Shown here: in pieces, positions 12,295-22,567 of the stretch
Position numbering within the stretch: position 1 is the stretch's first letter
Layout: every line of letters begins with the position of its first letter
Source: Chrysomallon squamiferum
Taxonomy: Eukaryota > Mollusca > Gastropoda > Neomphalida > Peltospiridae
Assembly: GCA_012295275.1 (NCBI GenBank)
Contig: CM022672.1
Location: forward strand, 33,291,716-33,355,715
Direction: 5' to 3'
Length of the DNA: 64,000 nt
The notes under the pieces: model-generated
What the model was told of the DNA's origin: nothing
Databases searched by the model: none
Seen by the model: the letters and a program-made list of their open reading frames with translations, nothing else
Translations under genes and position numbers: made by a program

Positions 12295-14407
12295 CAACAT
12301 GTCATCGTCTGACCGTTTACGGTAATAACATCAGAACTGCAAAATGAATGACATAAAGTGTTAAATGAAAGGTTTTAAACAAAATTCATAGAAGCAGCAC
12401 CATGCTTCACCTTTTGTTAGAACAACTGCGCTAACAAAACGTTCATACAAGTCAGTCATCAGTCAGCAAACTCGTCATAAAAAATAATAATAATAACAAA
12501 AAATAAAAATAAAACCCCGTTATTGTCATATCATTACAAGACGTTGTGGAGAACACCTGGCATTCCTTATGTTGTCTTTACAGTGTTAGTAGTATTAATG
12601 ATAGTTTTCTTATTTTTTAATTTTAATTTTAATTTTTTTTTAACACATTAATAGTGGGCAACAGTACCTGTAAACAACCCCTCCCCCCCCCCAAAAAAAA
12701 GAATGAAGTAGTGCAAAAAATGCTGACTCTAAACCAAGGGTCACCAACTCTAAACCAGAAGTCACCAACTCTAAACCAGAAGTCACCAACCATTTTGAAC
12801 ATGAGTACTACTTCATAGGTACCGAGTCATAGGAAGGGCGATCAGTTTGTTACACTCTTCTGAAATAACAAATTTGTTCAGTTTATCTTTAGTTATATAT
12901 TATTATTAATGATACCCATCTAGGTGAAAACACTGATCACGTTAATGATTTCTCACAGTAATGATCACCAATGACTTAACAAGGTTGGATACAGATGATA
13001 TCGATATTCAAGCTTTAATTCTACTGATCTGAGTAAGTGTTTAAATATTAACGGGTGTGGTTAGCTTGACGGTTATTTCGTCTACTGAGGTAAAATAAAC
13101 TGCTTTGTCTGCATCAAGAATTTACAGTTCTTCTCAGCCCATACTCAGTGAAGTTATAAAATTTAATCTTTTTCCTCATGTGCCTTGAATCATGGAAATA
13201 CCTGCCCTAAGCAATTTTTTCTCGGGAAGAAACATTTTAACGATCTTGACAACAAACAACAAAGAAAACAAACGTGGGTTCCATGTTGGCTGACTTATTT
13301 GTAGAAGTAAACACAACGTGTAACTCGGTGAGAGAAAGTCGACGGCCTTGTTCTGTAATCAGAGTCACAAATGTCGTATTTGATGCTGGTTGACGATGAA
13401 GAAATGTTCTGACTTCAGAAAACACTCGCTTTCCGTTTCGTGCTGAAATGAACAAAACAGAACGTCGACGAAGCGCACTCAGTTGCAATTACATGTCTGG
13501 GTTCATCATACTCGACTTATTCTCGAGATTACAGAAAGGTTCACCTTAAAAAGATAGTTTAATTTCTGAGCGATGAAGACATAACAAAACTGCCGTAAAA
13601 CAACAAAGGTTGTGGGAACTGTTAAAGAAAAAAACACTTGAAAACGTCAGTTTGCAGCTTGAAGCAGAAGCAAAAACAGAATGCTGACTTACCAGGCATA
13701 ACTCTTTGTCCTCTAACAAGATTTTTCATTTCTGCAGTCTCCCCAGAGGCCAGTATCACAGTGACGTCACCGGGAAAACACCCTTTTCTGTCATCAGCTT
13801 TAGTACACGGAACACAACACGAGGTCGCGCCCTTCCCAGTCTGGCTCCCCGTCTAACACCCGCACCGACACACAAACACGTTTGATAAACAAGGACATAC
13901 GGCTGAGGGCTTGTTTAACTTTAATGGAAACAAGTAGATCATTTTGATTTTTATTTATTATTATTTTTTTAAATTTTTATTTCTCTGTAAATTGCTATGA
14001 TAAGTTCTAAGAATTCACGTACTGATTGATTATTCGTGTATTTCTTAGCTTTGTGCCTGTAAAGTTTTCTTTCCGATATTGTTTCAGTACCTTTTTTTTT
14101 GAAGACAACACTTTCTGATCTAAAGCGAGTTTGAGTTTGTCATATTCGCTACCTAAGGAAGAACGTCACTCTTAATCGCTATGGATGTTTTCATCGTGGG
14201 CGAGTTATGCATCTGCATATATTGTGAATTGCTCATGTTGGTGTAGATGTAAGCAGTTGTGGTTTATCTTTGTTACATAATTAAAACACAAAGTAATAGG
14301 AACAAACTTGATTAAATTTCATGTATTGTTATTTACTTTATTACTTCTAGATGTTTGTATCTCTTTCAGTGATCATGGGCAAATGCTTTGCACGAACTTG
14401 TGTTAAC

Positions 14408-14443
<36 letters not shown>

Positions 14444-14490
14444 TAAAATTTGTTTTTAAGAAGGGCCAAAAAGTATAAACCCATCAAAAA

Positions 14491-14539
<49 letters not shown>

Positions 14540-15968
14540 CGGTGCAGTAAACAGAAAGAAAAATTAATTTTTGTATTAATGTAGTTTTTATAGTGTGTAT
14601 GTATGTGTGCGTGTGTTTGTGAGTGAACTGGATTTTGGTGCGTCACTTGTATGTAAAAGGCAACAAAGTATAATTAAACAATAGCAGAGAAAGATTTGTT
14701 TATAGCGAAATATAATTGTTTTCATTTATAAGACTGAACTGCAATTGTAGAAACGTGATAACTTTATATCAACCACGAAATGTGAGTGACAAGATTGTTA
14801 TAAAGTTTATGAAAGTTGGACAAAATTGGACTGAAACCGCCACGGCTCTAACAACCAAGGAAACCATCGAAATGGAGACAGTGTGAAACTGTGTGTGAAG
14901 TCTTGTAAGAGAACATGTGCATAGCAGGAAGCCACAATCCCATTAACAATAAACATAGACATGTTTTTACTATAAAGTAAATATAGCAATCTTGTTAGTT
15001 AAAGTTACATTTTGTTATTGTAATGTATATACAGACCTCGTGCTACCCTAGTGTAAAGAAAATGAGTTAATACATACTATGTATCATGCTATTTCAATAC
15101 CTTGTTATGAATAAAAGTGGAACAATAAACAATAAATAAATAAATAAATAAATAAAATTCAGTATTGACAGGAAATTAAAACTTTCTAAAATGATGTATT
15201 TTCCTTTTATCTTATCCTCTTCTTCCTCTAGAAATAATAAATAACATTTTGTGAACTAAACGTAAGTAATTATCTCAGTATATAATGATAAATACTGTAT
15301 TTTCTTCTTTACCTAGAAATAATAAATAATATTTTGCGAAATAAACATAAACGTTTCTCTGAATATATAATGATAAATAGTTTTCTTTACCTAAAATAAT
15401 AATAAATAAACATAAACTATTTGTCTCTATGTATAATGACACAGAAGTAATAAATAACAATTTGTCAACTAAACTATGTCTATCTCAGTAGATAATGATA
15501 AATACTATATTTTCATCTTTACCTAAAAATGATAAATAACATTTTGTCAACTAAACATAATATTTATCTCAGTAGGTAATATTAATTACTGTATTTTCTG
15601 CTTTTCCTATTAACAGTATATAACAGAGGTGATTTGTGAACTAAACATAATTATTGATCTTAATGGTAAATGCTGTATTTCAGAAAACTGAAATGGGAAA
15701 TTTATTCATATGTTTTAGTAAAATAATCGCTTAGAAATAGAAATGTAGAATATTTATAAACAATTAGTATTTCTTTAGTGATTAAGGCAAAACCAGAATT
15801 TTATCATATTTATTTATTTATTTATTTATTTTTTCTGAAATATTCAACATTTGCCAACGCTATCTAACCTACAATATTATAAAATGTTGAGCTTTGCTTA
15901 AAAAGAATCTTACCTTTGTCTGCTGTTATGAAAGAAACGAAACAAAATAAAACGACAGTGACAATCAT
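12295..15968 (-). CDS. Secreted mini-protein with Hedgehog-type Hint (Hog) domain
   Basis: Exon 1 (15968-15914) encodes a signal peptide, MIVTVVLFCFVSFITA, and ends in phase 1 at GTAAGA. Exon 2 (14152-14091) adds a Lys-rich amphipathic stretch. Exon 3 (13852-13693) carries SCCVPC and then GCFPGDVTV, the start of a Hint domain with its catalytic Cys. Exon 4 (13442 to about 13274) continues with RVFSEVRTFL and LSLTELHVVF, where the Thr and His of the Hint TxxH motif are kept. A 42-base exon (12336-12295) reads VITVNGQTMTC, matching the end of Hint. Phases agree from exon 1 to exon 4; the exon or exons between 13274 and 12336 were not found. The mature N-terminal part is only about 47 residues, with no Hedge domain. 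By analogy with Hedgehog, Hint would cut before its Cys and may attach a lipid. A decayed gene is possible because the middle is unresolved. Confidence 0.72.
12730..12795. repeat. 21-base tandem repeat, three copies
   Basis: Three near-identical copies of a unit with the core CACCAACTCTAAACCAGAAG lie in tandem in the unresolved intron of the Hint gene. Confidence 0.7.
14405..14536. repeat. (ATT)n and (CA)n microsatellites
   Basis: An ATT run at about 14410-14443 and a CA run at about 14492-14536 lie in intron 1 of the Hint gene. Confidence 0.9.
14807..14969 (-). pseudogene. Orphan C-terminal Hint exon of a second Hog gene
   Basis: After an acceptor (TTTATAG), the minus strand encodes MFIVNGIVASCYAHVLL and then THSFTLSPFRWFPWLL, 53 residues to a stop. 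This matches the end of Hedgehog Hint domains: the xNGxxASCYA motif followed by a His- and PFR-containing adduct-recognition start. The exon opens in phase 2, the same phase as the 42-base Hint exon at 12336-12295. It lies upstream of the catalytic-Cys exon at 13.8 kb, so it cannot be the normal end of that domain. I find no N-terminal Hint exon between it and 15.97 kb. It is best explained as the surviving last exon of a tandem duplicate, or an exon left by rearrangement. Confidence 0.7.
15230..15625. repeat. Minisatellite of about 80 bases, about 4-5 copies
   Basis: Diverged tandem copies of a unit containing AATAATAAATAACATTTTG, then CTAAACATAA, ATCTCAGTA and ATAATGATAAATACTG. It lies in intron 1 of the Hint gene. 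The 61-residue open frame across it is AT-rich noise. Confidence 0.75.
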
Positions 15969-16595
15969 GATAGTAAACTGAGAAAATTTAGCTTGAACAA
16001 TATATTTTTTTTTTACATAAATACCAACAAGCAATAACGTGTCCGTTATTTAAATCTTCTGTTCGTCATCGTATTCAACTTAGATAGAAATTTTATATTA
16101 TTCAAGAATCCATATTACCATTCATAAAACTTGACTACATTTAGTTACTGACAAGCCAGGCTAAATGGAAATTACAGAAATTAGAAAGATGACAACTACC
16201 AGTCTATTTTTGGAGATCGAGCAGACGTTGAATATTTTACACAGTCATTATAAACAGTGTTAGTAGAAAATATGTCGATCTTTAAAGTTCGGTGGAAGCA
16301 TAGAGGTCATACAACGGTGAAAATAGTAATATTAAAACAGTAGACGATTTTACATCATCCGTTATGCAATAATGAGTTTATATTTATTTGATTTTACATT
16401 AATTAGTTAATTAATAATTTAGTAATTTGCACGTAACAGCTTCAAAATGAACACTCGATTCTTCAACATGTTCCCGAGGAAATCCTCTAACGCACACGAA
16501 AACGTAAACATAAAAGTGTGCTAAAGAAATACCAGAAAAAGAGAAAAAATACCATAGCAAATTTGGTCGCACCATTTTTAATAACCATTAAAACA

Positions 16596-16626
<31 letters not shown>

Positions 16627-17364
16627 TAATGTATATATGTCCTAGGACGACAGATTCATAGAAAAAAGCTTACACAGAACGACAATCTCAAATGCAGCAG
16701 TAACGGTTTCAAATAGTGGCTTACTAATTTAAGCGCATGCGCAGTTAAAAACGACCGATGAAATGTACCGCAGGCGTTTGAGAATGGTAAACACACATTT
16801 TTAATGTTTGTTTTTGTTGGTCAAGAAACTGAATAAATAATTTAAAGAACTGACATATAATTATATATAACACTCAAGACAATGGACAGGGTACGATCAA
16901 TTAATACTAGATAGGATACGATACATATTATGCAGTTTGTTTTGCCGCGAATTTTATACACGGAATAAACCGATCTCGGATCTTGCTACGAACGAAATCG
17001 CTGTATATTTTGTGTACAACCAGAAAGAAATGACGTTCTATAAAATTATTTATCATTAAAACACATTAATTTATAAACATGTTATCATCCAGTATTTTTA
17101 AATAATTTTATTTTTTTCTTTCTTTTTTTTTTTTTTTTTTAAATAATGCTTAGATAACTTGTTTTTTTCTTGTGTTTCGACTTTTAGCCTACTGTATGAG
17201 TAATTTAAGAAATGAACGAATTAAGATAAATATATTATTGCCATGAATAATATCTTTTTTCTTTCTTTCTTTGTTTCTTTTTTTTTTTTTTTTTTTAGTA
17301 TGGAAGTCTTAAGTTACCAGTAAAAGGTAAGACTGCATTAATTACGATTAATCATGATTTGTTC

Positions 17365-17398
<34 letters not shown>

Positions 17399-18651
17399 TC
17401 TGTTAGTTTTCCTAAAAAAAAAAAAAAAAAAAAATACAATAAATATTAAGATATATAATCACTGTGTGAAAATAATGACTGAATGCGAATGCGCTCATGA
17501 AAAAAATCAAAATAAAATGATCAATTTTGCATGATCATTCGTTTTTTTTTTTTTTTTCAAGCAAGGGAGGTAACCACGTCATGTTTCGATCAGGACAGCA
17601 TACATCAGTGCACTTTGTCAATCGTCAATAATTTTATACGTTATGGTCGACATTTTCTTGAATTTAGTTTTGTAATTTTCACTGAAAATACTATAAGGGA
17701 AAAACAACTATTTCGCAGTCGTATAAAGGTTGCACAGGTTATATTTGTAGATTTAAAACTAAAAAAAAATCGACTTCATGACGTCAAACATTCATACGAT
17801 GAATATTACATTACAATAAACTAATTTATTATATCCCCCCATATTTGTGGGGGGTTGTCTTGTTTACTGTTAAAAATTATTGAACTGAAAAAAATAAATC
17901 CTTTAAATTAGCATTACAAAAACAAATTTTTTATTAATACATTTAGAATAATTAAAAGTAATGAACTGTTATATTTATTTAATAATTATAATACTGATTA
18001 TAATAAATTATTATTATTATCATTTTATTATTATTATTATTATTATTTAGGTTCATTGCTAGTATCATTTTATTAGTATTTTTTATATATTTACAAATTC
18101 ATAAGAGGATTTTCTTTTAAACAAACAAAATATTCTTGAAATGTTTTGCATTTAAGATAAATATTGAATAATATGACATAAATAGATATTTTGTTATGTT
18201 CTTGATGGCACTTCAAATATTGCTGAACAGGTTTTAGTAATTAAGTTTTAATTAAATTATGAACTGCTGTTATTATTAATATTCATTAATATTCATTAAT
18301 ATTAGTAATTTTAGTTTAGTTTAGAATATGGTTATTCCATTTAAGGCTTCATTTATTTTTCTTTCCTATGATACTGATATCTGAAAAACAGCATATTTAA
18401 AAACACACACACACACACACACACGGACACACACATGCCCAAAAACATTACTACTACTACTATTACAATTACTGTATATTGAGGCTTAAAACTGACATAT
18501 ATCATACATAATTATTTGTAGCAAAATTATTATTGTTGTTGTTGTTGCTGTTGTTTTATTTTTTAATTGTAATTTTTACAAAGATGAATTTCAAGTAGAA
18601 ATTAAATCATAAACAGAAATCAACTAATGCACATATTATTAAGTTTGATTT

Positions 18652-18683
<32 letters not shown>

Positions 18684-18751
18684 TTCTACATATGTTAACA
18701 TAAGATTTCTGAGATAACAGTATTAATATTATTATTTTTTTTCTGACAGTA
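15969..18751. other. Intergenic DNA between the divergent Hint and plus-strand genes
   Basis: Apart from the NRF1-like site I see no supported gene. The stretch holds poly(A) near 16600-16626, T-rich runs near 17115-17140 and 17277-17296, (ATT)n near 17366-17398, poly(A) near 17414-17433, (CA)n near 18404-18424 and (TTTA)n near 18651-18685. An open frame at 17531-17824 has no recognisable features. Confidence 0.55.
16733..16742. promoter_or_regulatory. NRF1-like palindrome GCGCATGCGC
   Basis: GCGCATGCGC followed by AG is a full match to the NRF1 core consensus, which in animals marks promoters of housekeeping genes. It stands out in an AT-rich stretch. Downstream on the plus strand, an ATG-containing segment ends at AGAATG|GTAAAC near 16784. 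This could be the transcription start of the plus-strand gene at 18.75 kb, or part of the divergent promoter of the Hint gene. Its assignment is inference. Confidence 0.4.
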
Positions 18752-20150
18752 ATGGCTGATACTGGAATGGAAGTTACTAGTGTGATAATTCAGCTGATAG
18801 ATTAAAATAATTTCTAGCTGCTGAAAACAAAATACTTGTCAGAATTCACTGTTAAATTCATAATTTTGTAATAAATTATAGTAATAATAATAATAATAAT
18901 AATAACAGTAATAATATTAATAATAGTAATTACAATAAGAATAATAATAACAATAATAGTAATATAATAGTAATATAATAGTAATAATAATGGTAATCAT
19001 AATAATAATAATAAAAATAAAAATAATAATAATATAATAGTAATAATAATAATAATAATAACGATGATAGTTGTTGTCGATGTGCTATTTTTAGTATTCA
19101 TATTGATTTGAATTGCACAGAGGATAAAGGAACAGGTGGAGACCAGGCTCCTGTGTCCAGCTGTCCAGTTAAAGAGACAAAAAGTCCACCTGAAGTGAAG
19201 ATAAAAGTCGAGAACACAGGGCAAGAATGTGAAAAATGCAAAGATTTGTGCCATGGTAAAGAACTGGTTGTTAGACTGGATTCAGTTGACGACTGTCTGA
19301 AAATGCTGAAGACTATAAAGAAGGAAGAAAATCAAAATGAAAGCAAGAACGTTGCCACTCGGTGTTTTGACGACGAAGGTGATGATGGTGATAAGAAAGA
19401 GGGACAGGACAAGCAGTTTCTTCAGATTGCAGCAAAACAGAACCCAAAGCCGAAGAGAGTTTCAAGAAAGACAAGAAACTCAAATCCTACTAAAGCAAAG
19501 GTAAAACTCGAATCCTATTAAAATAAAGGTAAAACTTGAGCCCTACTAAAACAAAGGTAAAACTTGAATCCTGTTAAAACAAAGGTAAGACTTGAGCCCT
19601 ATTAAAACAAAGGTAAAACTCAAGTTCTATTAAAACAAAGGTAAAACTTGAGCCCTATTAAAACAAAGGTAAAACTCGAGCCCTATTAAAACAAAGGTAA
19701 AACTCAAGTTCTATTAAAACAAAGGTAAAACTCGAGCCCTATTAAAACAAAGGTAAAACTCGAGCCCTATTAAAACAAAGGTAAAACTCAAGCCCTATTA
19801 AAACAAAGGTAAAACTTGAGCCCTATTAAAACAAAGGTAAAACTCGAAACCTACTAAAACAAAGGTAGCATTAATTACAACTGTGCAGTTAAAATGTGTT
19901 TGAACTGTAAGGATCTAACTGTGATTGGAAAAATAAAGTGATGTGTGATTTGTATGGATGTGCTGTTCTCTGACATATGTTATAAAATATTTTATTACAG
20001 AATAAAAGGAAGGCTGAAGAAGTGACAGATTGTCCAGCAGATAGAGTAAAGTGTGTGAAAGTGGACACCAACAAAAAAAGAGGTTTCATTATTTTAATTT
20101 TCAATTTTTAAAAAAGTGTTCTCGTTATTCTCTTTATGATAAATATTTAC

Positions 20151-20186
<36 letters not shown>

Positions 20187-20749
20187 ATATGTATTATATC
20201 CAAATGAAGACAAAGCTGAAAGTATTGAAATTATTGTTTAAAAACAATGGCTGTATTTACATGTTTCAGAGAGAACAAGTTCAAACTTTGAGCAGTTCCA
20301 AAAAAACATGGAGGAAATGATGGTAAAAATTAAAATATAAAATTATTTTATTGTAACTGTTTTTATGTCATTACAACTTAACTATCTCTATATTTTACAG
20401 TCTGAAAAGTGAAAATAATTATTTTAGCAAATAGTGTGTTCCTTGATTACTATTTAATCTTTAATTCATTAATTGTTAATAACATTAATTATTGAATTGT
20501 TTCTAATAATTAACTGAATTTATAAAAAACTGTATTTTTTGACTCTAAAAGGTTAAACGTGTCTGCTTCATTCAGTAACTAATTGTTTTAATTTTAATTA
20601 AGAATTTTTTATTATTTTTTTTGTCACAAATATTTTATTTTGTGAAACTTTTCTCCCAGAAAGCAGCGATTCAGTTCCATCAAAAGTTTGAAGAGACGAT
20701 GCAGTTATATCAGCAGTTTCAGTCAAGTTGGAACAACTTTTTGATGTAA
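18752..20749 (+). CDS. Unrecognised Lys-rich, probably nuclear protein, five coding exons
   Basis: Proposed exons are 18752-18779, 19121-19500, 20001-20082, 20270-20322 and 20660-20749: 633 nt, about 210 residues. Phases are consistent throughout. The first exon and its weak donor (ACTA|GTGTGA) are least certain; the others have good acceptors, though the third exon's donor (GTTTCA) is also weak. The N-terminal part contains CEKCKDLC, acidic blocks (DDEGDDGDKKEG) and basic blocks (PKPKRVSRKTR, NKRKAEE) that resemble nuclear localisation signals. The last two exons encode a short helical tail with FEQFQKNMEEMM, FHQKFEETMQLYQQFQ and a final SWNNFLM. I do not recognise the family. A nuclear or chromatin role is only a guess from composition. 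The first long intron starts with a minisatellite made from the exon's own end. Confidence 0.7.
18870..19070. repeat. Imperfect (AAT)n tract
   Basis: About 200 bases of degenerate AAT/AGTAAT repeats immediately upstream of the large coding exon of the plus-strand gene, extending almost to its acceptor. Confidence 0.85.
19501..19864 (+). repeat. 28-bp minisatellite that repeats a splice donor
   Basis: Exactly 13 units of 28 bases follow the exon ending at 19500. Each ends in (A)AACAAAG or a close variant and is followed by GTAAAAC or GTAAGAC, so AAAG|GT recurs 14 times including the true exon border and the last unit. The last 26 or so exonic bases are clearly the parent of the unit, so the repeat grew from the exon-intron junction. 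Only the first donor keeps the reading frame open: reading on gives a TAA at 19519. Confidence 0.95.
20148..20184. repeat. (TG)n microsatellite
   Basis: A TG run in the short intron of the plus-strand gene, between exons 3 and 4. Confidence 0.9.
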
Positions 20750-21076
20750 TTCTCTGTCATGAAAAGAGCTAGAAGGTCATGGTTTATATCTGTCTGCAAA
20801 CATGTCAGTCTGTCTGTCTGTCTGTCTGTCTGTTATTGGTTTAGTTGTAGAGTCTTATAAGAAATAAGATCAATCATTTTAGGTGTATTCAGCCTGCGAA
20901 CAGTAATAATAAATTACATTTAAATATTAATTATGCTGAGGAGAGTTTTAGCATTTCTTCCTCAGAGAAGCATTTTAATTACATTTTATTCATCCTTGTT
21001 TATTTGTTAATTTTTGTCTTCTCTCCATCTCTATTGATAACTCAGGACTTGAATAATTTTTTTTTTTTTTTTTCAG

Positions 21077-21165
21077 GTTGAAGCCTGGTCACAAGATGAC
21101 ACATTTTAATTTTTCATGTCTTAGTTTAAAGTAAGTTAATAAAGAAAACTACAGAACTGGTTTGT
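21077..21165 (+). other. Probable 3' UTR exon with polyadenylation signal
   Basis: A long T tract ending in TTTCAG (21061-21076) looks like an acceptor after the stop codon of the plus-strand gene. AATAAA follows at 21138-21143 and could end the transcript. This is inferred from sequence signals alone. Confidence 0.4.
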
Positions 21166-21424
21166 TTTATTTTTTTTCTCATATTGCTGATCATTTTTCA
21201 CTGTGTAACTGTCAGTGTGTGTCTGCATGTCTTATTGTTCAGTGTACATCAGTATGTCAGCAGTATGTCTAGGAAAGTTAAGAGCTGATGAAGTGGAAAG
21301 ATGTAATGAAAAACAACAGCAAGTCATTCACCTGTGACCACTGTACACTAGCTGCACAATGACTAAATCTTTCTGTCCAGTCCTGTCAAAAAGTGATACA
21401 AGTAGAGAGTCACTTACCTTGTCA

Positions 21425-21740
21425 TCATTATGTGTGTGTGTGTTTTAAAAAATATGTGCATATTTTTGTGTATATGTGTATATATATATGTGTGTATGTA
21501 TGTTGAAATGTATGTGTGTGTATGTGTATATATATATATATATAAATATATGTTTGTATGTATGTAGTTTTTATGTATGTGTGTATGTGATTGTGTATTA
21601 CATGTGCATGTTTAATTGTATATATTATGTATGCATGTATATGTAGGTGTATTTAGTTCATAAGTATGTGTATGTATGTAATTGTGTATTACATATGCAT
21701 ATAATGTATGTATGGATGTGTTTAGGTGTGTGTATGAGCA
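21425..21740. repeat. TG/TATG-rich degenerate repeat
   Basis: A stretch dominated by TGTATG, TATATA and GTGTGT units downstream of the plus-strand gene. No coding signal. Confidence 0.8.
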
Positions 21741-22226
21741 ATAATATCTTAGTCAAACAAACACAGTAAAATTAAATTTAATAAAGGTGTGAAACATAAA
21801 TTGTTGAATGAAATTTTAAAATCACACCAATCTGCTCATATTAAAAATATTTTTCACCCTTAGGATTTGTTATTTTCAACATCTTTAATTATTAGCTTTT
21901 TTCACATGCAAAAAAGAAACGAGAAATGAAAGTCTTAATAAAAATATGTTCTAAATTATTATATCTTGAGTGCAAGAAATCTGTGAATTTGTTTTTGAAT
22001 TGCAACAAATTAGTAAATGTTTTTCTGTTCTCTCTCTCTTTCTCTCTCTCTCTCTCACACACAAATACATGATTACACAAACACACAGATACATGATTAT
22101 TTTAAAAACATTAAACATATCTGCAAATAAAACAAAAAAGAAGTTATGAAACTGATAAAATGTTTTGTTCACAAAGAAAAACAACAAACTTGCCTAATTA
22201 CTAAACAAGATGGAATCTCTCTACAG

Positions 22227-22567
22227 GCCAGAAAAAGACAAAATAACAAAACAAACCAATATTGGTCCATCACAGCAATTTAAAGATGAACAGTTATAAA
22301 CAGTATTAAGTATTTTGTGCACCATAGATAAATAAGAAGTATATACAACAAATATTCTTTGAAATAAAAACAATCACTTTTTATTATAAAACCCCCCCAA
22401 AAGACAACTATTGTATTTGTCTTCAAATCAAAACGCAGAACTCCAGTTCTAAAACTTGAAAAACAACCAAAATGTTTTACAGAAACAACAGACAAATGTA
22501 CAAACAGAAACTTCAGTCCTGGATGAAGAGCCTGGTATTTGAATCTGATGTTGCATTCACTCTGTAA
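22227..22567 (+). pseudogene. Relic exons resembling the 3' end of the 18.8-20.7 kb gene
   Basis: After an acceptor (TCTCTCTACAG), 22227-22299 is open with QTNIGPSQQFKDEQL to a stop. A second open piece, 22472-22567, encodes FYRNNRQMYKQKLQSWMKSL. Its RQMYKQKLQSW resembles MQLYQQFQSSW in the last exon of the upstream plus-strand gene. This suggests a decayed tandem copy or an unused alternative end. The similarity is short and judged by eye. Confidence 0.3.

Noticed and set aside
13638-13856. Plus-strand 72-residue frame
   Set aside because: Shadow of the minus-strand Hint exon with the catalytic Cys.
17531-17824. 97-residue plus-strand frame
   Set aside because: Starts in a poly(T) run and shows no domain, signal peptide or splice context; could be chance.
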